The notes under the pieces are model-generated. The model was not told the origin of the DNA and searched no databases. It saw only the letters and a program-made list of their open reading frames with translations. A program made the translations under genes and the position numbers. Below are positions 12,300 to 23,265 of a stretch of DNA of 64,000 bases, piece by piece. Numbering within the stretch: the first letter of the stretch is position 1; each line of letters starts with the position of its first letter. Source of the DNA: Pomphorhynchus laevis (lineage: Eukaryota; Acanthocephala; Palaeacanthocephala; Echinorhynchida; Pomphorhynchidae); the NCBI GenBank assembly GCA_012934845.2, contig WNNJ02003815.1, positions 62,001 through 126,000 of the forward strand, written 5' to 3'.

Positions 12300-13170
12300 G
12301 ATTATCGAGAGTGGATATGAGTTCAGAGTCCAAAAGGTAAGATCGTGATGATATAAAGATGTTATTGTGGGAGAAGAAATAGACGATTTAAGTAGGGAGG
12401 AGTGGAGAAGGGGGAGGTCGACTTTTCTCCAATGGCGACGTAGGATGGTAGTTGTGTGAAGCGGGGAGTGGCTGGAAGTGAGATCAGGGGTGACGAAAAA
12501 GTGATCGGATAGATCAGGATCGGAGATGGACAGTGAGGTGTATGCAGCAAAACGATCGGGGAAAGCGATGATGTCGAGTACCCCGCCAAGGATATGTGTG
12601 GGGCAGTGAGATGAGTTTGTAATTGTAGTTGGATAGAATGTTGATGAACCGGATAAAATCGGTGGAAGTGGGACGGTCTAGACGGATGTTGAAGTCGCCT
12701 AGAACGAGTAGAGGGATTAAAGACAAAGAACAATGAGAAAGGATGTCAGCGTGGTCGGTAAAAAATAAGGATGTAGGAGCTGATGAGCCAGGACGATATA
12801 CAATGGCGAGATCTAAAGTGATCGGACTAGAAGAATGACAAGTGAGCAATTCAAAAGAGCAAGGACTGAAAGGGGGAGTGATTTTGCGAAGCGACGCGGA
12901 GTGACGGGCGAATGCGACGATGCCGCCATTATTAGATAATTTAGAAAGGGATGAGCTGTGGAGGCGGGTGGATTCGACTAGGGAGCAACCGGCAGAGAGC
13001 AGACGGCGAATGGAGAGGTCGTCGGGATCTTAGTGCCAGGATTCGGTTAGGCAGAAGAGATCGATGGATTGCTTAATAAATAGGTCGAAGATAAGATCTG
13101 ATTTATTAGGAATATATCTAGTGTTGAGGAGGCCGAGGCGGAAACCGTGTGTGGTGGTGTATGGGTTTAG
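12300..13170 (-). pseudogene. LINE L-A copy 2 APE-type endonuclease
   Basis: The N-terminal part (about 13160-12950) reads LGLLNTRYIPNKSDLIF, FCLTESWH and NNGGIVAFA, the first two conserved blocks of the apurinic-like endonuclease, including the metal-binding glutamate in TES. The 12849-12514 frame continues with LAIVYRPGSS and LLVLGDFNIRLD, the second and third blocks. After that the frame changes, with matching LSDHFFV-type sequence near 12500. This enzyme nicks the target DNA to prime reverse transcription. It is broken here. Confidence 0.78.
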
Positions 13171-13825
13171 AGGAGAATACACATAGAAAAGACGGAGCGC
13201 CATCGAATTTTGGGGTGTGTGGTGACAACTTGAAAATTTCCGTCTGTTTCGGATGGAGAGAGATGTTTCGTCGTTTTCCTCGCGACGGCGTTTGTCGATG
13301 CGGGCAGAACAGAGTTGAGCGAATTTAGAAAGGGTGCGATCGGGAAAATTCGAGTGGTTGAATATGACATGAGTTTAAATCGTTGAGAGAGGACAGAGGA
13401 CGCGTGAGAGTGATGCTTGAAAACAATTTTCAGGAGAGGGGCTTAGAAGGATTATATTGAGATTTGTTTAGGCGTATGAATTCGACAGGAAATATATCCT
13501 TGAGAAAGGATGGTTTATCCGCAGGAACTAGAGACGGGAGGATGGATCTGAAACCTGAAGTGTTCGAGACGTGCTTGTCGATATTAGGACGTGGAAGGAG
13601 TGATATTATTCACGATGACGCAACGATCGCGAGAAGGAAAGCGTTTTCGTAAAGGAAGACGAGTGACGTGAGTGGGTGAGATCACGATAGGAAACCTGGC
13701 AATTGAGGATTTGGGGGTAGTTGGTTTGACGACGGGAGACAGAGGATAATGATAATAAAGAGGGTGGCAAGCGATGTGAGGAAAGGTTATGAGTGGAAAG
13801 ATCGTGGAGGTTGGTGGACCGTGCT

Positions 13826-14170
13826 TTAAACGCCTAATCCGATGTCATTTAAACAATTAATTAATAAACCTGTATGACTTCTGTTGTGTGTTTTTGTTAG
13901 TGGACTTGTAAGCGTGTAGCTGTCACGCATATACCACATTAAAAAATAAATTATTATAACCACTTCCAAGTCTATGAAATTGTCCGAAATACTTGTATTA
14001 AATAAATCCATAACCATAGAATCGTTGATTTGAATGTGTATATCAGCCATATTTAAGCAGAATTGATAGCATGTTGACAATAATGTAGTAATACGAGTTG
14101 CCTGATTATCGATATCCGCCGAATTCATTGAGATTTGCGCACAGGCGCAAAATGTCCGATCTTGCCACAA
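13826..14170 (-). CDS. Unrecognised open frame, 114 codons
   Basis: An ATG-initiated frame beginning MWQDRTFCACAQ. It has a hydrophobic run (VVIIIYFLMWY) near residue 75 and no family I can recognise. It lies between L-A2 and the Gypsy-like gag fossil and shares their strand, so it is more likely retroelement debris than a host gene. Low confidence. Confidence 0.2.
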   Translation of the reverse strand: MWQDRTFCACAQISMNSADIDNQATRITTLLSTCYQFCLNMADIHIQINDSMVMDLFNTSISDNFIDLEVVIIIYFLMWYMRDSYTLTSPLTKTHNRSHTGLLINCLNDIGLGV

Positions 14171-14429
14171 TGTCGCTAAGTACTTTTACAAGCTCCGCGT
14201 TACGATTTTGGATGCTATGTTTGTACACAGCAGAAATACGATCTTGTAGTGACATTTAGTGTGTGGTAGTGTCATAGTCGCTTGATTGATCTTAATGCTC
14301 GTTATTTATGTTTCCGTGATCTGAAATCGCTGCCTTGACCTTAGCATTTCTTGTTGATCGAGTTACTCCGTAGCTTGCAAACTGAAACTCTGCCATTTCG
14401 AGTGATCGTGAATTAGTGTACAGATTAAG

Positions 14430-14860
14430 GTCGCTACAAATTAGTTGTCGCTAATTGATAAAAAAACTATCGAATGCCGGCAACGAAAGCCTCGCGCATT
14501 ATGAGTATCTTGTGTTCTACTGTAGACACTGCCTTAAAAGTACAATCGTTCTCAACGTATCCAGTGATTTTAGAAATTGATCGATTGTTTGATCGACGCT
14601 TTGTCAGTAACGCGAGAAACGTTCATTGCGTGGTTTATCGTATAGCTGCTTGAGTATTTACATTGCTTCGTCGAAAGAATCGCTTTCGCTGATGTAATTA
14701 TACACTATAGGTGAAACCACATTGATTAACACTTATATATGGTAACCATCTTCAAAATCTTTGATCGAATCCGTCCACTCGATAAATCGGCGCCTCTAAT
14801 GACCTCAAACCAAGGATGCATCGATATCGCTATAATAAGCGGAAAAGGCATCTGGCTTGA
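14430..14860 (-). mobile_element. Ty3/Gypsy-like LTR retrotransposon fossil: gag remnant
   Basis: On the minus strand, blocks resembling the gag of Gypsy-type elements appear in several frames (YNYISESDSFDEA, then a LYDKPRNERF block). The piece is strongly decayed, its terminal repeats are not seen, and it looks old. It may or may not belong to the same family as the fragments at 6.2 and 19.0 kb. Confidence 0.6.
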
Positions 14861-15059
14861 AAATTTTGTCTGTCGTTTGAATCACAATTGTTTATTAAAT
14901 TAAACTAACCATGAGCTCCATTAAACAACCTACAAAAGATTTAACCGACAATAAAAGTCAACATTAATTACAGGTAATTTTTATTCGATAAAAAGGGTCA
15001 ATCCTTATTGTATCAAATAAATTGTGGTTTCTTTCTATACTATATAAAATCCATACTAT

Positions 15060-15480
15060 ATATAAATTACAATTAAAAGAAACAAATTGAAATTTTCAAA
15101 TAAAATATTTACAGAGCATATGAAATTGAAATTTAAAATAAAAGTCAATTTTTATGAATTGGCTAATAAATAATAGACGATGTTTAAGAATAATGATTAG
15201 ATGTCATCAGAAGGTACTGATATGCTATCGTGTTTCGGCCCTATTCCTTGACCCAACATATCAGTAGAGTCAAATACATGCTACTGACGTATTTCCTCTG
15301 ATGAAATTTGATTGTCTAGTGTATCTTATTCTGATACAGGTTATATTATATTCAATGACCATATACAGATTATATTATCTTCATCTTCAGTGACCTCAAT
15401 TTCTACTTTTAAAATTTATTACTCCTGTTATATTATCTTATCTCCATTAATATTTTAAATTTAATTAATAACATTTTTTT
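15060..15480. repeat. Family R-1 repeat, second copy
   Basis: It matches the 8.4-8.6 kb repeat, including the flank with TTTTTATGAATTG and CTAATAAATAA and the core with TACATGCTA and GTATTTCCTCTGAT. On the minus strand the hairpin is CTGATATG/CATATCAG (15257-15264 and 15217-15224) around GAAAC (15232-15236), followed by CTGATGA (15204-15210). The change from CTGCTATG/CATAGCAG in the first copy keeps the pairing. The element limits are approximate. Confidence 0.65.
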
Positions 15481-15879
15481 GACGACTTTTGTATCCATTA
15501 ATTTGTAGGTCACATATTTGTATATTTATTTTGCTGGGGTGCTAGTCAATTTGATCACTCGATGTGCTTCAGCTAAATCACATTTTATTTCAATCGACCA
15601 TGATATCTCGATCCATGAAGATATGGTTAAAATAAATCTTATCAGCGTATTTCTTCGTATTTTCATCTCTCTCTATATATATTGAACAATACAGAAATTT
15701 CAAAATTGGAAAACTGACCGGAATTGTCAAAGATGTCTGTTTATGACATTTTTTATCCGGCAAATCCTGAATTATGTGCTGGATTTTGCCTGTAATTATG
15801 AATTACTTTCAAATTCAGTGACTATTAACCTTTCGTGACACTGCAAATACTAAACTACATATGTTGGTGGTGCAACAAG

Positions 15880-18000
15880 TGTAACCATTGATGAATCACA
15901 AATGCTAGTTACGAGTAATATTGGAACATCAAAAAATAACGTTAGTTACGGGTTCCTACCGACTTTCATTTGTGTCCCCATACATCGCTGAAGAATATAT
16001 GAAATTATTTTCCAGCAATTATTCTCAATTAGGCTCAATTACATTCAAGTCCTTCGGGGCTACAGTCAAAATTAGTAACTTATTTACCGAGTTATCAAAT
16101 GAGGACATTAAATACCTCGTAGAATTTTTTGGATTCAATAGCATTCGATACATTACGGGTCGATCGGGATAACTTATACCGGTCGCATTCGCAAACTCGA
16201 CGGAATAAAATGTTATACGTCTATCAATATCTGCTTGCAATCCAGTCATGGGTTGCAACCTGTCTTTCAAACATACAAACTGACAACTTGATTTTCCCTC
16301 ACTGCTCCAACTACATAAGGGACATTGGGATTCCACATGCAGTGACACCCACAGATGCGGAACTTGTGTGTACAATTGTATTTTTACACGTTTCTTCGTG
16401 GTTTTGTTTTGAAATGCAATCTATTTTAGCAAAACTCAAGGTCATAGCAAAAATGCTACACATTCCCAATATATTTGTTTCGATGAGACATGCCCTCACG
16501 AAAAAATACTGGAGCTCTAAATATAGACTCCAGCTGAGGAGTGGTAGGTAAGCATCGCTCTTCTTAACCCTTCTCAGTCTTCTTTTTGGAATATATTCAA
16601 GAATGAAAAGTATATTTGCAGGATGAAGAGGGTTTCGGGTTTTATACATAGCATAACCCTTGATAAAGTTTGGAGGAGTCACTATTCTTACAAAATTATG
16701 GAGCCACTCTATATCCCCAACCAATCCCACTTGCGGTGACTTCAGGAATAGTTACTTATCTGTTACATATATCCTGAATTCCTGGGCCCACTTCTGGGTA
16801 CCTCTAAATCCCGTTCGCAACTCTTCACTCGCGTCTGTCAATTTTTGACAGACAGTCATAGAAATGGGGTCACCATCATTATGCTTTTAGCCACCTTCTA
16901 CGATTTAGCCGGCATAAACATCAACCGAAGAGTATTTTTAGCTAAGAAAAAATCGATCACATGTCTTAAAGATCTGTGGCCCATTTTGATTCAAAACGTC
17001 GTCATCTCCATTTACGAAAGAGCGTTTGCTCGTAAAATTCGCGACCATTAAAGTAGACGCAATTTAATCTCATCTGGTTTTCATATGTTTGTCAAACGTA
17101 GCTCAGTTTAGTCAGCTCTCGGTGCAGTGTATTAGTTTTATCAAGAAAACAATCATCAACTTGATGTAGCTGTATTTATTCATTTTTTTGCTAAATTAGA
17201 CCGCATCTGCATCAGGTCCCTCGGGTTGCCTACCAGCATTTTTAACAGGGTAGTTATATTACTGTACACTAAGCGACTTTTTTAAGAAGATGACCCTGAT
17301 GCACGCCAGTTCTACCCTATTACAGGTGTACCTCAATGATCCACACTCTATCCTATTTTATTTATTGCTGCCTCCATTGTTCTATTCAAACCCTTTAAAC
17401 GTGATCAACAGTTGTATGCTCTGATAATACCACATCTCTGTTTTCAGGACGCAGGTGCAAATATATAGTCTCGGACATCAGCCATTTGTTCTTAAGATTA
17501 AAAGACCAATTACTCAATTCATCCAAATCACAGACGGTCGTCTTCAATGACATCCCTGAAACAAGAAAAAGGTAAATATACTGACAATGCATTTTCTTTC
17601 ATCCTGTATAAACAACCAACCCATTCTAGCCTTTACACATCGAGTAAGATACCTGGGGTTTATCATTAGCTTACATAAACGGCTGGATCAGATTGGAATA
17701 AGTTAAAAAATGTCCTAAAGAGAACTAGGATAGTCTTTAAACTGGTCTAAGGTCTACCATTAAAAGGAAATGCTCAGCTGCGCCTTTGGTGCACCTGAAA
17801 AATCTCTGGATCAATATTTTTCAAGATGACGTCCCTCAGAGCAAAGAATCAGATTTCTGAAGCTGCTCACGCTGAGACTACCGACCATAGCCTTGATTAG
17901 ATTCTCAGGTGTGGGATACCCTGAATTGTTCAGTCGGAAGGCGGTGAGTTTTTGTATGGTGGTGAGTCCTGATCCCACTGGATTACAGACTAAATAAAAG
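15880..18000 (+). mobile_element. LINE L-B copy 2 (R1/Jockey-like), internally deleted
   Basis: The ORF1 N-terminal domain is at 15921-16172 (SFVSPYIAEEYMKLF, FNSIRYITGRSG). It matches the corresponding region of L-B1 near 52.2-51.9 kb (SFASPGLMKEYEAFF, VIGRSG). A damaged zinc-knuckle region follows to about 16420. The sequence then jumps to the pre-RT linker (KKYWSSKYR, compare KEYWSYRYS in L-B1), RT motifs at 16845-17051 (VFLAKKKSIT, DLWPILIQNVVISIYERAFARKI) and decayed RT to about 17600, ending in an IPLD block near 18000 like the L-B1 end. The endonuclease is deleted. It is broken in many places. Confidence 0.78.
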
Positions 18001-18339
18001 ACTTCTTATATTAAACTCAAAAACTGATTTGGATTTTGTGTTGCTGGCTTTCTGCTGTTTTAATTGATTAGCTGCATGATGTTTTAGTAAAATAATCCAT
18101 TATTATTTAATTTTACAGCTCTACATGAATTTATTCATTTGAACTTTTAATGGAACGTTTTACTTAAAATTTGAATTTTTGTACATGTTGATAACGAGGT
18201 ATTTTTACGTCCAGTATTTGAGTATGTGTCAATGCTTTTTGTCTTAGTATCAATTTACGTTAATCTAAGTAGGTAGCGTGTCAGGAGACTTAATTTCATT
18301 CAATGTGGTCCTGCATAAGACTTCAAAGAATAGTAGTAT

Positions 18340-18680
18340 ACATCCCCTGAAAATTGCATATTATAACGTTCGCAGTTTGTTGTTATTTGTCTCACAGTAA
18401 TATGTCGATTTTTGCAATTTCTGAAACTTGGCTTCATAGTGGGATTAGTGATGCTTGTGTTGCCATCCCATGCTTATCATTATTTAGAACACACCGACAT
18501 GATAAATGGCGAGGTGATGGAGTTGCCTTTTACGTCGCTAACAGAATTAACATAACATCAAGTAACTCCATTAACATGGAGTTACTTTCTTTAATGATAG
18601 AATCGAGTGACACCACCATGACCATTTGTGTATGCTATCGTGCTCCACGCTCATCTTGCTTAACACCAACTTAAATTATT
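18340..18680 (+). mobile_element. LINE L-C, APE endonuclease N-terminal fragment
   Basis: An open frame to 18674 with the conserved LINE endonuclease blocks AISETWLHSGISDA, DGVAFYVANRINIT, LLSLMIESS and VCYRAPRSS. Just upstream, about 18345-18380, LKIAYYNVRSL matches the first block, with a small deletion between. No polymerase follows. It differs from the L-A and L-B endonucleases, so it may be the missing front of the L-D or L-E type elements elsewhere in the window. Confidence 0.75.
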
Positions 18681-19029
18681 CCAAAAGAACGAAATACATT
18701 TATTCTAATTGATTGGTATCATAATATACATAACATGTTCTACACGGAGAATATTTGTCATAAAAATTATTTTTTATAAAAATTATTTTTAAATTTTTGA
18801 GATCGAGGCATTAATATTTTATGTTCAAACTTTCGATAATAGCGTGAATTACGTACTACTTGTCTGAACGCGGTTATAGACAGTCGATTCCGTATAACCC
18901 CGAGGAAACGGCCAAGCTGAAAGATTCGTCGGAGTAATTTGTCGCGCGATTCAATTGTCTTCTCACTCTCGCAAAATGAGCATGGATAGCTGGGAGTATG
19001 TTTTACCCGTCGTAATGTCGTCTCTTCGA

Positions 19030-19540
19030 TCATTATTGTGTACTTCTACCGGAACCACTCCTCACAAAAGGCTGTTTTCATTTTCCGTGAATCTAAGAAT
19101 ACATTAAAAATTCCATCTTGGCTAACTCGCAACGACCGCGTTCTCCTATTAAAACGACAACAAATACTCTAAGCATTTCCGGGAAGTTGACTTGCTTCAT
19201 AGTTATGGACATTATGCTTTTGTTAGACTGTCTGACAGTAAGGAATTAAATGTATCGACCAGAAAATTGGCGCTGGTTCCTTATCGAGACACCGAAGCAA
19301 AGAAGATAACTGACTTATCTGATAGCGATAAAGTTAACCTAGAATCCTCGCTTCCATACGAAGGTATTGCTACCAAAAATACAGAAGAAGATTATTCTAG
19401 CAATTACGTGTATGTAAACGAAAATACCGACACGAGTAAATACATACCGAATGCACAAAGCAGGATCGAACAAACATACAAAAGTACGAATCGATCACGT
19501 TGTCCTCCGAGGTATCTGAACGATTATGAATGTAAATGAA
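19030..19540 (+). mobile_element. Ty3/Gypsy-like LTR retrotransposon fossil: C-terminal end of pol
   Basis: A short plus-strand remnant with the integrase C-terminal blocks of Ty3/Gypsy polyproteins (TTPHKRLFSF, then HYAFVRLSDSKELNVSTRKLA and the final PPRYLNDYE). The surrounding parts of the element are absent. It is an old, broken 3' fragment, perhaps related to the piece at 6.2 kb. Confidence 0.78.
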
Positions 19541-19685
19541 TGTTGTATATTTTAATTACTACTTTATTGTATTCACTTGTATTTCTAGATTAACTGAATA
19601 AAGCCCTCAGTTGGTTTACATTTCTCTATTGGTAACTTTGCCGTTACGCTAGTATACGATAATTCCGTCACAAGTTGGAAGGCGG

Positions 19686-19746
19686 TGCAACAACTAGTGT
19701 TGCATGCACCAGCATACACTAACTGGTGTGTTGGTGTATGCTGGTG
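19686..19746. repeat. Pair of adjacent hairpins
   Basis: 19686-19704 can fold as TGCAACA/TGTTGCA around ACTAG. 19707-19719 (CACCAGCATACAC) pairs perfectly with 19734-19746 over a 14-base loop. They sit just after the Gypsy fossil and may be the end of some element. Function unknown. Confidence 0.6.
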
Positions 19747-19749
19747 GGA

Positions 19750-20560
19750 CCCAATCCCACAGCGTCACAATGGATGATTTAGAAGACGTCTCTGATTATA
19801 AAATGACTGTTTTTGTTTGATTATTTTGTTTATTATGTTCATGCAAGAATTTGTTAGTAAAATATTCCATTATTATTCTGAATCATTTACATATCTACAT
19901 AATTCATTATTGAATTCAAAAATTTTACAGTAAAGTATGAATGCTAGATAATCACAAACATTGATGTCGTTTCTATGATATGCTTAGAACACCACGAGGG
20001 ATACTTTCCTCTAGCATTCTTAGTACATATCTTAGCCATCCTAACTGACATCTTCAAATGTGAAAAAGTAACGGGTGTACTTCGAGATCAATCCACAAAG
20101 AACAATTATTCCAAGCGTTTTTGATGGAAATGTTATTATTTTAATCATTGTCTATATTTAATTACGGTAAGGGATTCTAAGTGATCGATTAGTAAATTAG
20201 AGTTTTGCTTTTAAGCTATCTTACCATAATATATATGTGCAATATATATTACTATTACGTGAATAATACCTCCTACCTCACTCAAATCAACTGTTTAACT
20301 TGGTTTCGAGATGTGCACATTAATACAGTTTTTGGAGGTGCTGTTTCGCATTCCGGCCACTTGGCATTCAGTATACATAGCTCGTGATTCGATTGTAAAA
20401 GAAATCTACATGTTTCCGAAGGTGGCGTGGCAACTCGTACTCTTCTCGCAGCGTCTCTTACAATTTTCATCCAGCTACTTAGCTGAACGACATCTGTATA
20501 TGCACAATTAGAAACTTTTTATTATAGAGACAGGATATTATCCAAAATATTTGCAGGTAT
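19750..20560. other. UTP25 upstream region
   Basis: No gene is seen. A T-rich acceptor-like TTTCTATTTTTAG ends at 20608, two bases before the UTP25 start codon, so an intron in the 5' UTR is possible. Confidence 0.4.
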
Positions 20561-20610
20561 AATTGTTCGGTAAATTCTATTATTTAAAATACGGATTTCT
20601 ATTTTTAGAA

Positions 20611-22695
20611 ATGACAAAATCAATGAAATTAAAGCGTAGAAAGCTACTCCGAAATGTGACGCAAGAGGACCGCAAGCATTTAGAGCAGTTTGGTCAGCAA
20701 CATCCAGTTTACGATATTGTTGATAATCAGCCGAATTCATTTGATATTCAGGAAGATACAAACGAAAAACGGCTTTCCCCATCCGAGGTTGTTCAAGCAG
20801 AAACTTGGTCTGATCCGTATAAGGAGTTACTGACAAATTTAAGTCATTTCAGCGAACATGAGGATGAGGATGACGACAATTTGTCATTTATGGAATCATT
20901 AACTCATAAAACTGAAGGTGCACAACAATTTTCAAGCAACGAATCGTCAATCAGTTCCGATAATGACGATGCATTTTCAAGCGATGGGGATGATAGTCAA
21001 ATAATTGTTGACACTAACAAAGACTATTATCTATCCCAATATGGATCAGAATCAATAATTCAACCTTTATTTAACAAAAGCTCTTACATGTATGAACAAT
21101 GTACAGCAATTGAAGATTGGAAAAATGCCTATACATTAAGATTGTTTAAACCAAAATCTTATCCGAATACATCTTTGGATGACGAACATACATCTTGGAG
21201 ACTAGACAGCAAGACTATGTCAAAACAGTCTATTTACTTGTTTAGTTTAATGTGCCGATATAACGATCTGTGTTGGCAGATTGAATGCCCATGGAGAGAC
21301 AGAATCGCTTCGTACGGTACTCATTGTTTAAATCATGTACTAAGAACTCGACGTGTAATAGCGAATGGAAATAAACGCGTTAGGAATACGGATATAGAAG
21401 TAAGGGATCAAGGATTTACACGCCCTGCAGTGTTAGTTCTGGTACCATTTAGAGAGGATGTTCGTCTTTTTGTTTCGTGGTTGGTACACACTACAAAGGC
21501 TAAGGGTCAAGATTCTGTTGGTCAACGCGAGAAATTTGAACTGGAATTTGGAGCGATCACTATGAAACAGCAGTGTACCGATCAGTCATTAAAACGTTTT
21601 AAGCCTGAGTTGTTCCATGAACTATTTCAAGGTTGTACTGATGATCATTTCCGACTTGGTATATGCGTCAATCGAAATTCAGTTAAATTGTTTGTCCCCT
21701 TTTACAAGGCAGATATTATAATTGCTTCTCCACTAGGAATTCGTACCATGACCCAAGGTAAAGATGCAACCAAAGAACTTGATTTTCTATCTTCAATAGA
21801 AATAACTGTAATCGACAGGGCACATGTAATCTTTATGCAAAATTGGTTGCATCTTATTTTCGTCATTGAGTCACTCAACCGAATACCGTCGAAGCCCAGA
21901 AACACAGATTTTAGTAGAGTTAAGTCATGGTATCTCGACGGGAAGGCGAAGTTTTACAGACAGACAATTCTAATGGCTGATTTTTACTCTGCCTATTTCA
22001 AATCCCTATTTTCCCATTGCTGTTGTAATCATTCCGGCCGCATCGAATCGTACATGTACGCTAATCCCAAAGGTCATTTGGATAAACTACCTAACACAAT
22101 GATGCCAGTACGCTACCTTTTCGAACGGATTCCAAGTGACCAGGGAAAAAGCGTCGTTGATTGTCCAAATATACGTGTTCGTTATTTCCAGGAAAGTGTA
22201 TTACCAAAATTAATAAAAGAAACGAGTGATTTATCAGTTGACCTTAATTCACGGTCAAATGTACTTATATTTGTTCCAAGTTACTTTGATTACATCAGAT
22301 TGAGAAATATGATGAAAACAAGCCAAAATACGGGATTTTTGACATTATGTGAGCACACTTCTGATAAGTTAATATCTAGACATCGAAGGTTGTTTTTTAA
22401 CAAACGAGTGGCTATGATGCTCATGACTGAAAGGTTTCACTTCTACAGAAGATATCGTATAAGGGGCGTTCGACATTTGATATTTTATGAATTGCCGTTT
22501 TGTGAAACTTTCTTTGCCGATCTATGCAACACTATGCTATCGGATGATCCAAAATGCACATTCCCGTTTCGACAATGTACTGTTCTGTACGACCGTCATG
22601 ATTTGGATAAGTTATGTACAATAGTAGGTGAAGCTAAAGCAATCAGCATGATAAAAGCACAATCGTCCGTGCAATGTTTACATCAAACAGTCTAA
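20611..22695 (+). CDS. UTP25: UTP25 / digestive organ expansion factor homologue, small-subunit processome component
   Basis: 694 codons in one exon. UTP25 works in the nucleolus in early 18S rRNA maturation within the SSU processome. It has a DEAD-helicase-like fold but has lost helicase chemistry. The N-terminus is basic (MKLKRRKLLRN), followed by an acidic low-complexity stretch at about 70-130 (HEDEDDDN, SSDGDDSQ). The conserved core then shows RDQGFTRPAVLVLVPFRED (about 264), DDHFRLGICV, DIIIASPLGIRT (about 370), FLSSIEITVIDRAHV followed by MQNW (about 400), FSRVKSWYLDGKAKFYRQT, VPSYFDYIRLRN, and TERFHFYRRYRIRGVRHLIF then YELP (about 606-630). The helicase DEAD box is replaced by IDRA, as in the family. 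The human protein has about 756 residues, so length is normal. The ATG at 20611 is preferred because the frame upstream has only TTG. The frame is undamaged. Confidence 0.96.
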   Translation: MTKSMKLKRRKLLRNVTQEDRKHLEQFGQQHPVYDIVDNQPNSFDIQEDTNEKRLSPSEVVQAETWSDPYKELLTNLSHFSEHEDEDDDNLSFMESLTHKTEGAQQFSSNESSISSDNDDAFSSDGDDSQIIVDTNKDYYLSQYGSESIIQPLFNKSSYMYEQCTAIEDWKNAYTLRLFKPKSYPNTSLDDEHTSWRLDSKTMSKQSIYLFSLMCRYNDLCWQIECPWRDRIASYGTHCLNHVLRTRRVIANGNKRVRNTDIEVRDQGFTRPAVLVLVPFREDVRLFVSWLVHTTKAKGQDSVGQREKFELEFGAITMKQQCTDQSLKRFKPELFHELFQGCTDDHFRLGICVNRNSVKLFVPFYKADIIIASPLGIRTMTQGKDATKELDFLSSIEITVIDRAHVIFMQNWLHLIFVIESLNRIPSKPRNTDFSRVKSWYLDGKAKFYRQTILMADFYSAYFKSLFSHCCCNHSGRIESYMYANPKGHLDKLPNTMMPVRYLFERIPSDQGKSVVDCPNIRVRYFQESVLPKLIKETSDLSVDLNSRSNVLIFVPSYFDYIRLRNMMKTSQNTGFLTLCEHTSDKLISRHRRLFFNKRVAMMLMTERFHFYRRYRIRGVRHLIFYELPFCETFFADLCNTMLSDDPKCTFPFRQCTVLYDRHDLDKLCTIVGEAKAISMIKAQSSVQCLHQTV

Positions 22696-22779
22696 TTTAT
22701 AATTCTGATAAAATTTAAAAATTTAATTTCAGTTGTTTGTAGATAATTTGTCTCTCTGTAATTTATATATTTTACTTTT

Positions 22780-22785
22780 AATAAA
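22780..22785 (+). promoter_or_regulatory. Likely polyadenylation signal of UTP25
   Basis: AATAAA lies 85 bases after the UTP25 stop codon, in an AT-rich 3' flank. It is the first canonical hexamer downstream. Confidence 0.5.
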
Positions 22786-22799
22786 TATATTTGTTATAA

Positions 22800-23265
22800 A
22801 TGAAACATTCGTAAACAAATAGTTTTATAATTCTATACCAAATTGTTATTTTATGAACATTGTTTAACGTAAATATATTTTAACGAAGGAATTGTCACCA
22901 CTTTGGTAAATATAATACATGATATATTATGTATCAATCCAACCATAAAATATTCGCTTAATCATTAATTATATTTGTTAATATTATAATTTAATATAAT
23001 TATTAAATATAATAATTACGCGAGTTTTATTATACCCACAGCATCTCGACTTTAGCAAAAAATAACATTAGGAATATACAAAATTAATATAAAATATATA
23101 TAAAAATATATAAAATTATATAAACAATAATCAATACAAATTGGCTTCTAAGATTTCATGCGAGTATTGCTTGTCGCGCTCAGAGAAAACCAAAATTCTC
23201 AAGGAGGTAAAATGTATCTTCGCGTCTGTAGAATATGTATATTTTTAACGTATTCTATCAATTTC
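22800..23265. other. AT-rich spacer
   Basis: Very AT-rich, with long A/T alternations near 22970-23120. No gene or named repeat is seen. Confidence 0.4.

Larger units (their letters stand above)
10250..13820 (-). mobile_element. LINE L-A copy 2, near full length on the minus strand
   Basis: Going down the minus strand: ORF1 C-terminal module (about 13640-13390, with the RSRDRCVIV and RLNKS blocks also seen in L-A1), a basic linker (about 13370-13170), APE endonuclease (about 13160-12300), a linker, reverse transcriptase (11829-11038), thumb (11020-10532) and the VAASLAWNQLP-type C-terminal tail, ending in an A-rich tail near 10250. The order is complete for ORF2, but the coding is scattered over several frames, so it cannot be active. 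GC content is clearly higher than in the flanking DNA. Confidence 0.88.

Noticed and set aside
13464-13652. Plus-strand frame of 62 codons
   Set aside because: Antisense shadow of ORF1 in L-A2.
18767-19033. Minus-strand frame of 88 codons
   Set aside because: It has no family features and overlaps the edge of the Gypsy fossil on the opposite strand.
6165-19540. A single Ty3/Gypsy element split by later insertions
   Set aside because: The three fossils lie on different strands and are too decayed to show that they come from one insertion.
20563-20610. An upstream extension of UTP25 by 16 codons
   Set aside because: It would need a TTG start. The ATG at 20611 gives the usual basic N-terminus and follows an acceptor-like site.
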